A stretch of DNA of 64,000 bases from Patiria pectinifera. Its lineage: Eukaryota > Echinodermata > Asteroidea > Valvatida > Asterinidae. The position numbers and the translations under genes were made by a program. The notes below the pieces were generated by a model. It saw only the letters and a list, made by a program, of their open reading frames with translations. It had not been told where the DNA came from and did not search any database. Positions 56,460-64,000 of this stretch are shown here, one piece after another. The stretch is taken from assembly GCA_029964075.1 (NCBI GenBank), contig CM057129.1, positions 23,489,430-23,553,429 of the forward strand. The letters are read 5' to 3'. Every line of letters starts with the position of its first letter. The stretch's first letter is position 1.

Positions 56460-56720
56460 AGTGGGCTTGTCAAAATATCTCCACAAAACACCACTCTGTT
56501 CGCTCGGCGCGAAGTGAGTGCAGCACAGCGTTAACAAACCCTCCAAAGTGAACTACAGCGCTGCGTAGCAACGCCGACATGCGCTTGGATTCCAGAATTT
56601 CCGGTTGTGTTCCCCACTCTGCTCCAGACGACCAGAACGCTCTGCGGACAAACCAAACGCCCGAGACTGCGCGAGTCAGCGAGTAATATTTCTTAAGTGC
56701 ATGGGCGCATCTCATCCCCC
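56460..56720 (-). promoter_or_regulatory. Candidate HNRNPK promoter or first exon (weak)
   Basis: A local CpG-rich patch (CGCTCGGCGCGAAG, GCGCTGCGTAGCAACGCCGA) in otherwise AT-rich sequence upstream of HNRNPK. GTAGCAACGCC resembles an RFX/X-box half and CGCGCGAG-type words are common in broad promoters. No TATA box. This is composition evidence only. Confidence 0.2.
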
Positions 56721-58533
56721 TCCAACAACGCGTATCAACACTCTCAGATCACACAGATAAACGTGAGGTCTGATCCATTATGGTATTTTTTCATCAAGAG
56801 TAAACCTAACAAGGATTGTAGTCCCAATGAGCTAGTGAATATAACACAGAATAGCAAGAGACAGCCTTCATTTATTGTAGCACCTTATCAAGCAAATGGC
56901 TCATATATGGAGGCACGTGCGTAACGGAGGACCCAGTTTCTGATTAGATTTGCTACATGTGTACATGTAAATGTACAATTACAATAGCCTCATTTCCCCC
57001 GTTATATTTTTCCTCTCCTTCCTCCTTTCCCTAACCACTCTCTGTGACGGCATGATTGACGTCGACCCCTCCGCAACCTCCTTGTCCATGTACTTGCAAA
57101 AGCTGCTACCATCTGATCAATGCAGAGCCGTTCCAAACTTTAACCCTACAATCCCCGCCAACGTGCTCAATTTGTGGCGAGGGGTGCTCGCAATTGCAGG
57201 CTCTCTGGTGCCAGAAAGTTGTGACACTGGGGAAATTATATCTGTGCATCGACTCCTGCGCACGGAAACACTGCGAAGATAAAGTAATTTCTGGGACGAA
57301 TTAATTTCATTTATTGATGTATCTGCTTGTAATTCAATTGCCAAGAGATATTGCGTTTCACAATTATGCGTTTTTTCCTCAATTCGAAGACTGAAATTTA
57401 CATTTTCAGTTTTGCTGTATGTTTTTTATTAAAGGCAGACAGCCTGTAAATATTTAACGACACACCATACCTACATGTGTACATGTACACATACCTGTGT
57501 GCACACTGTTTGCATACATGTACATGTGCATACATATTGTATGTCACTTACATGTACATGTACGACCCTTTCAAGCAAGTGACTTATCAATTTCCCTCGT
57601 GCACCTACTTTACATGTAAATTCTTCAGACCATTTCAATTTGACTATCACAAAACGACGCCCTTCTCCCTCATGGTTCACTTGCAAATCTCTGACCCAAA
57701 TACGCAGTGATGGGGTGAAGAAAATTACCATCGCCTTCGTAAGCCTGTGTGCTGCATTCAACCATGAGGCTGAAAAAATAGGCCAAGATACCCTAACTCA
57801 GGGTGACAAGAGTGGCCTTTTACAAGGTGGGCATGTATCTGCCATTTCCCCCCCCCCCCCTTGTTATTTTTGAAACAGTTGGCTAGAATGATAAATGATC
57901 TCATCATCTTCTGCAAACTATGTACGTGTACATGTACACAAAAGTACTCAAGGAAAGCAGAGGATTCATGGAGGCAGCTTAAAACGTTCAAATTTCAAAA
58001 TATTGTCATCATAATTCCCTACCCATCAAATACAATCACAAACATTTCTTATTAACGTTTGAATTAGATTTTAAGACAGAGCCATGCTTTCAAGCCACTA
58101 CCAAAGTGCATACATGTGCATGTACACTGTACTCACGGGACAGTTGTTTTTCACTTGATATTTTGAAAAAAAACGTTATAATTTACAATACAACTTTAAG
58201 GCTTACCACTTAAATCCTTTCAAACCATGCTTAATATCCAACGGTACTGTTTTGTATAAGTACATGGACATAGGATATTGACAGCTTTGGAAAAATATTT
58301 CCTGTAAACAAAATGATCCCGTCAAATACACAACCGGAAGAAAAGATGCTTAATGAATAAGAGAGGCTTAAGCCCTTCTTTCCTCCTCTGTCTGCATCAG
58401 CATGCATCCCTAGACTATTTTCTCCAAGTGCCTTCATTTCAGCCTAAGAATGGGCACTGAATTGCCAGGCATCCGTGGCAATACTCTTGTCAGATGCAAT
58501 TTTTTTGGAAACAGTCTCGGCCCAAGCGTCAAC

Positions 58534-58600
58534 GATAGCATCGCGCCGTTGCAGCTGAATCAAGCCCTGATAAGAATCAGCCGCTAAAGCCGATACTATC
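58534..58600. other. Candidate structured hairpin
   Basis: GATAGCATCG pairs with CGATACTATC across 67 bases, and GCTGAATC with GAATCAGC inside. It lies in a minus-strand open frame (58444-58641) with unusually protein-like composition (AERQIVSALAADSYQGLIQL). Identity unknown. Confidence 0.25.
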
Positions 58601-61600
58601 TGCCTCTCTGCTTCAACGACACAAGCATGAATATTCATCACACAATCGCGCTGGATGGGACAAAATTTTCACTGCATGGCTGAATAACACAGCTACATGT
58701 TCCCATAGGAACTACCGATACGCCCCTGTTTTTGGTGTTTTCTTCAATACAGGTTATCTATTGTTCTGTACAGATAAGGTCGTGGGTCTGTTACAACGCA
58801 GCTCCCATTCTGAAAAATTTGCAGAATCTCACATCATTCAAGAGTGGTTGGATTCTACATACATGTACATTTTCCCCCAACCAAAACTGAATTTTTAAAA
58901 AGGGACAATGGGTTATGCATCAAGGCAGATGTCCGCCACCATTCCCAAAGATATACCGGTAGGCCCCCTATGTACCGTAGAAAAAGAAGCACTTCCTCAG
59001 AAGATCTACACGGGTGTGGCCTATTTGCATGCAGTGCAAGCTTTCGAGGAGCTCTGTGAACTTTGATAGACCGGCGCTGCGTTCTGCCACTCAATGCTCT
59101 AGATATAAACGAGGGGCACATCGAGGTGTAATGCCAGACGCAAATTGATTCAGGTGACAGAAAATGAAGGCTTTGGGGTCAGGTCTTCAGGCCATTCCAG
59201 GCCTATTACATGCTGAAAGGCAGGTGCTTAATATCGGAACTACTGAGACCCCGTCCAAGCAGGGAACTATACATGCAAGCAGACCAGAAAGGTATCTGAG
59301 TCCCAGGATCGGCCAATATTTTTTTTTTTTTGGGGTCTTCTTTTCTTCCTTTTTTTTCATTCACTTGGCCTCGGTTCGCCCTTCTCTCGCCAATCTGTCT
59401 GTAATTGCATATCAATCGTCCTACAGATGCAGGGATATATGCGCCGGGCAGTGCGAGGGATCAGGTGGCCAAGATATAGCCACGATAATACATGGCTCCA
59501 GAGCCAGCCAGTAGGTTTTTCATTAAAGATAAATCGGGATTACCATGCTTGTTCACAAGAAAAAGTGTACGGGCAGTAACCTGCTTCTACGTTGTGCCAT
59601 GTGTATCAGAGGCACCAGAGATTTCATTTATTTCCTGATGACATTTTGAGCGCTATCATTCAGCTAGATACCCATATGAGAACAGCTGCAGCTGCTGCAT
59701 TTGGCTTTGTTCCTGTTTACATGTTCATACTGTACATCCATAATCTCATATTCATGAATTGACAGCAAGCTGTACATGTAAACAGGTGTACTTAAATGCT
59801 TACAGATCTATACATGTACATAAGTATAATGTACAATACAAGGAATTTATGGAAATTTCTTAAAACTTGTCAGGTACTGGTACATGTACAAGTAACAAAC
59901 TCAGATTTGGACAAAATCTACGGTGAAATGTAAGGGGCAAAAACAAATACAATGCTTGTCTGTGCATCTTATGAAAAAATTCAGTACACAGGACGTGAAA
60001 TTGCAAAACATTATTGAGGTACACGAACAAGACAAAAGAACCATAGCACAGTGTATCCATGTACATGTACTGAGCTACACACACCGTGCATCATCAGTTT
60101 ATGCTAATGCATGTACATTACACATTGCTTTTAAAAACCTTCAAAAATATACAAAGCCTTCAAATGATACTGAAAACCACAAGTAATTTCACGGCCGATC
60201 TGTCCCTTATGCACACGGACATGGCCTGTCCTTTCACATCCTCTGCATGTGCCATCTTGACACAAAGCATTTTTTTTCTTTTCCCCTTCCCACTAATACG
60301 GAGTGGGACAAAAAGCTAATAAACCTGACCACAATTTGCTCATGCCCCTCTTGTCAGTTCCAGCCTTTCATTCATGTTTGCCTTTCCTCTCCCCTAAACC
60401 ATCATTTTAAATTAGATTTGAGTTTCCCCCCTGCTAAGAGAAAGCCTCACAAGTGGAGCCCAAAATCTTTAGACAAATACGACCAAGATTTTTTTAGGGG
60501 TCGGCGAGAAAGTAAAAATATGAGTCTTTGACATAAGGATTTAAGGACAAAAATGGATAGCTTTATGGCTAGTCAAATATTGACTCAATTCCGCACCGTA
60601 GGGTGTGCTTGTATACCACGTGTGCAAATAAACCGCCCCTTTTTGCGCGCACTTAAATGTTTTCCACCGCTTTACTGTTCTGGCAAACCACATTTCTCCA
60701 TGGGCAAACCAAACATTATGAGTCAGAATGCCATCTCTTTTCGTTTTTTGTTTTTGATTACTATTTTTTTTTTTTAATTCCCGTCCAATTTCTGGTTTGT
60801 TATAACGACTGACCTCTGATAGGCGGAGGCAGGGCGATACAGAATAAAAAAAAAAAAAATGCAAACGGCGGTGAGGGTTTTACATGAACACCAAAGCACC
60901 ATCCATTAATTAGTGGGGCTGGAGCCAACACAGGGCGGATTTCATTAATTGTACAGATAGCAATGGGATGAAGGCTGCCGGCCCCCGATGAGAAATCAAT
61001 CTTCGTCAGGGTGTCCAAGTTCACCCCATCGCACTCATGATAAAAAACGAAGATGACGATCATGAACAAACAGACACAGGAACGGCTGAATCCCTCTATT
61101 CTCTTTTATCATTTTGGTTTTTATTATTATTATTATTATTATTTTTTTTTTGGAAAATGGGCAAGGGCACCAAGCAGGCTCTCTGATACTCAGAGTAAAT
61201 TTCCATGAGATTAATATGGATTTGAGGGGCAGGGGAGGAAGACAGAGAGAGAGAGAAAGGCCATGGGAAGAGCACCACAAGGGCATCAATGTCAACTCAG
61301 ACTCAGACTGCCCGTGTAGGTAATTCAGCTCCGATCGTTTTCTCAAAATTGATCAGTCGGGCGTGGGGCCCAACGAAAAGACATGAAAGATGAACACAAC
61401 TCACACAGTTGCAAAGGAAAACCCAGGAAAGCAGATGAAATTGTTAAGAATCTTTCGTTTTCAGCACCGCCCACCGCTGAAAATCTTGCAGGACTGGGCG
61501 TTATTCTGAACACCTGCCCACATTTTCATACAATGAATGAACTGAAATTCACCATTGGTCTGCTGTCTAGCGTTGGACTGAAGCCATCAACTCTAACATT

Positions 61601-63467
61601 GTTTAAATTGTCAATTTCATCCTACATGTACGTGTAAAGTCTCCTTTCATATCCTAACCCGATCTAGAGAACAAATCAAAATAGCCACTTCAAAACAGCC
61701 TGTGCAAATATTACCTCCGTTCAGTTCATGTGATAAACATGTACATCTCACATAATTTTTGGGCGCCAAAGAATGAATAAACGATGTTGAGGAGAAATAA
61801 ATTATGAACTTTTCAGTGTGATCCATGTCACACTCAGAATTGTAAATATATACACAACCAATCTCATCGCAAACCATCAAAAGACAGTTAATACCTTATT
61901 TGCAGAGGATTTGAAAATAAGATTTTATTCATGGTGTGGTCTCTAAAAACAATTCCCAAGGCGGCTTAAAATCTAGAGAACCTGCAAATGAGGGACGACA
62001 GAGAAATCAGACACCAGTGAAGTTGCTCAAATAGCAATGGGGGAAATCAGGAAAAACAACCGGCAATGGCATTCAGGATGGGAAGGAAATAATTCTGAAT
62101 TTCATTGTCCGAGAGTGAAAGGAAAAAAAACCCGGATGGGTCTGCCAAACTAAGAAGGTTGGTGACATTTAGAGAACACCTTATAGGTTATGTATGGTCA
62201 TTGAAAATCTTTCGCCTGGCAGTATCGGGTTTCGGAATCCTCGGCAGCGGGGGGCTCAGCATGGAGAGGATGGGACCTTGTTTTCTTATTCCGGAAAGCT
62301 CACTTGAGAAGCAGCGAATCTAACGTTTGCTGGCCTGGTTTTGAAGCATTTTACTAGCCTATAACTGTTGGTGCGACACACTAAAACAGTTCTTGGGAAG
62401 GGATAAAAAAATTTGTTTCTTATTTATTCTATAAATACAGTTCATGTCCACATGAACCACACTTGATATGATCACTAGGACAAAAAATGCAAAAGAAAAA
62501 GACCATTTGAAACTGGGAGACTCAAACTCCGTAGATTAGAAATATGTATTTCATGGCTTCCAGTCCCCCCAAAAATAGGGTCTTAAGCCTGGTGTTGAAC
62601 AAGATACTGAAGTTTTTCCTATGTAACATGTAATAATTTTGCCTTCAGATAAAGATTGAATGTTGGGGAAATGTTGAAACTGTGACTGATTGTTAGAAAA
62701 AAATGTTATGAAGCATGAATAAATTGCAAGAAACACAAACAAGTCTGAGACTGAAAGTGTTGTAAAAAAAAACACCCGGATTTGGTCAGCAGTAATATGA
62801 TATTCAGAGATTTGATGACAGGCGGCGTGACCATGAATCAGAGAAGCCTCTGTAGTGTTAGGGTAAGAAGGTTGCCAGGTACATGCAAAACAAATCTGTG
62901 CCTGGGGTATAACAAGTATTTTTATGAGCGGGTGTAAAATTAGAAAAGGGAAGGAAAAAAAATTAATAAATGGATGAGAATAAAATGACTTCATATGCCG
63001 TAACTCATCAGCGACGTCGGCTGCACAACATCAGGTGTTTCATCACGAGTGTCGCGCATGTCACCGTTTACCCATGAAAATATCTGGAAGCAAAGCAGTG
63101 GGACGAGGGGAGTAAAAGAAAGAAAGAGCGGAAAAAAATATATAAAGGGTGGAACACCCTTCTGGCAACCGTCATGCAACAACCGATCCATCTCCCGCAA
63201 GCTCATATCGACATCCTCGCAATCGCAAGGGGGGACACTAAATAGCAGTGGCTGGAGACAAGTCAAAATAAATTGTACGTTAGGAAAATTAGGGGTGGCT
63301 CAGGTGGGAAAGTTACAGTAGGGAGGGTCTGCGGAATGTCGACAGAGGTTGCTCCTCGTGTTAGCTGATTTTATGGGGCAGATATTTTATGCGATGGTTA
63401 CATTGTGGACACTGTTGCTAAAATTCAATGGAATGTGCTCTATCATTGTGTCTACAAACATGTACAG

Positions 63468-63614
63468 CAGGCATAAAACTGGGAATTTAGGGATAAAAAA
63501 CGAGGAAATTCGTAGCCACAAAGACATTGTTTTTCAATTTGCAATGGCACTCATAATAAGTAAAAAAAAAAACGACGAGGAAATCTGTGGATCTGAGGAA
63601 AAGTTGCATGCCTG
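63468..63614. mobile_element. hAT-like MITE, copy 3
   Basis: CAGGCATAAAACT at the left and AGTTGCATGCCTG at the right; the interior TTTTTCAATTTGCAATGGCA matches copies at 16708 and 35844. Confidence 0.75.
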
Positions 63615-64000
63615 ATACATGTACATGCGATTGTGGTGAATTTAGGCTTTGTTTTTTTGTCCCACTATCAAACCATGTGCAACCATTAAATGAATGCCTG
63701 ACTTCATTTCCAAAACTAAGGTCCCTAAAAATTTCTTTTTTGAGGGGAAAAATGCATTTTTAATAGTTGGGAAACTCTAATGACTCATTTTTGCATTGTT
63801 TGATTTTGTTGTAATGTCTGGTGCACTGTTTCAAGGTACAGAAAATCATACCGTATCATCAAATAGACTACTCCGTATGCAGACTGAATACAATTTTGCC
63901 CAAGGAAGCCGGCGAGAGAAAGCACCATCTGACACAATTCATTTCATGCTGCATGACTGCTGCATGACAATTGTGAAATTAACGGAACTCATGAATACCG

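Larger units (their letters stand above)
47690..63467. other. Large region 5' of the first HNRNPK exon found; no coding exon identified
   Basis: Likely first intron and/or upstream sequence of HNRNPK. Content: frequent TACATGTA palindromes (dense at 48780-48840, 57470-57570, 59760-59900), several poly-C/poly-G runs, and AT-rich stretches with octamer and homeodomain-like words (51310-51580, 53580-53700). 56460-56720 is more CpG-rich than its surroundings and could hold a first exon or promoter. None of the open frames reads like a known protein. Confidence 0.4.

Noticed and set aside
57056-57304. Cysteine-rich open frame resembling a zinc-binding peptide
   Set aside because: Short, no recognisable domain spacing, and overlapping open frames on both strands have similar length. 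No splice sites or conserved motif support it.
62991-63266. 91-aa minus-strand frame near the window end
   Set aside because: The composition includes a long low-complexity hydrophobic run from A/T-rich DNA, and no homology is recognised. Kept only as context for the hypothetical ATGG start at 63072.
1-64000. CRISPR arrays, operons, ribosome binding sites
   Set aside because: The window is clearly a spliced animal genome; the direct repeats present are tandem duplications or transposons without spacer structure.

Overview
The window is invertebrate animal DNA, most likely from a non-vertebrate deuterostome (echinoderm, hemichordate or cephalochordate; the sequence alone does not decide which). 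It holds three conserved intron-rich protein genes with GT-AG introns and vertebrate-like products, one conserved microRNA, and a dense, diverse load of transposons. Every exon boundary below was read from the sequence and checked for splice dinucleotides and frame.

Layout. 1-3978: repeat-filled sequence downstream of MORF4L1. 3979-19538 (minus): MORF4L1/MRG15, 11 coding exons, 337 aa, complete. Its introns carry a nested retrotransposon-in-MITE and several palindromic DNA elements. 19539-21190: head-to-head intergenic stretch. 21191-25565 (plus): AMACR, 5 exons, 385 aa, complete, ending in the peroxisomal signal SKL. 25566-28765: intergenic repeats. About 28825-47689 (minus): HNRNPK, 12 coding exons with three KH domains and a glycine/RGG-rich linker; only the start codon exon is missing. 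The last HNRNPK intron contains mir-7 (mature strand 30431 to 30408), the same host-gene linkage known in vertebrates and insects. 47690-64000: no coding exon found; probably HNRNPK first intron or upstream sequence, rich in the palindrome TACATGTA and in AT-rich homeodomain-type motifs.

Functions. MORF4L1 is a chromatin reader in histone acetyltransferase and deacetylase complexes, AMACR is a peroxisomal lipid enzyme, HNRNPK binds C-rich RNA and DNA. They are neighbours rather than a pathway.

The most unusual signals are (1) two different inverted-repeat transposons in MORF4L1, each inserted exactly at a 5' splice site, so that the 10-bp target duplication copied the splice donor; (2) a 5'-truncated retrotransposon with an open reading frame, inserted inside a TTAA-flanked MITE whose uninterrupted relative lies 6 kb away; and (3) a 172-175 bp tandem triplication in HNRNPK that copies the end of an exon together with its splice donor.
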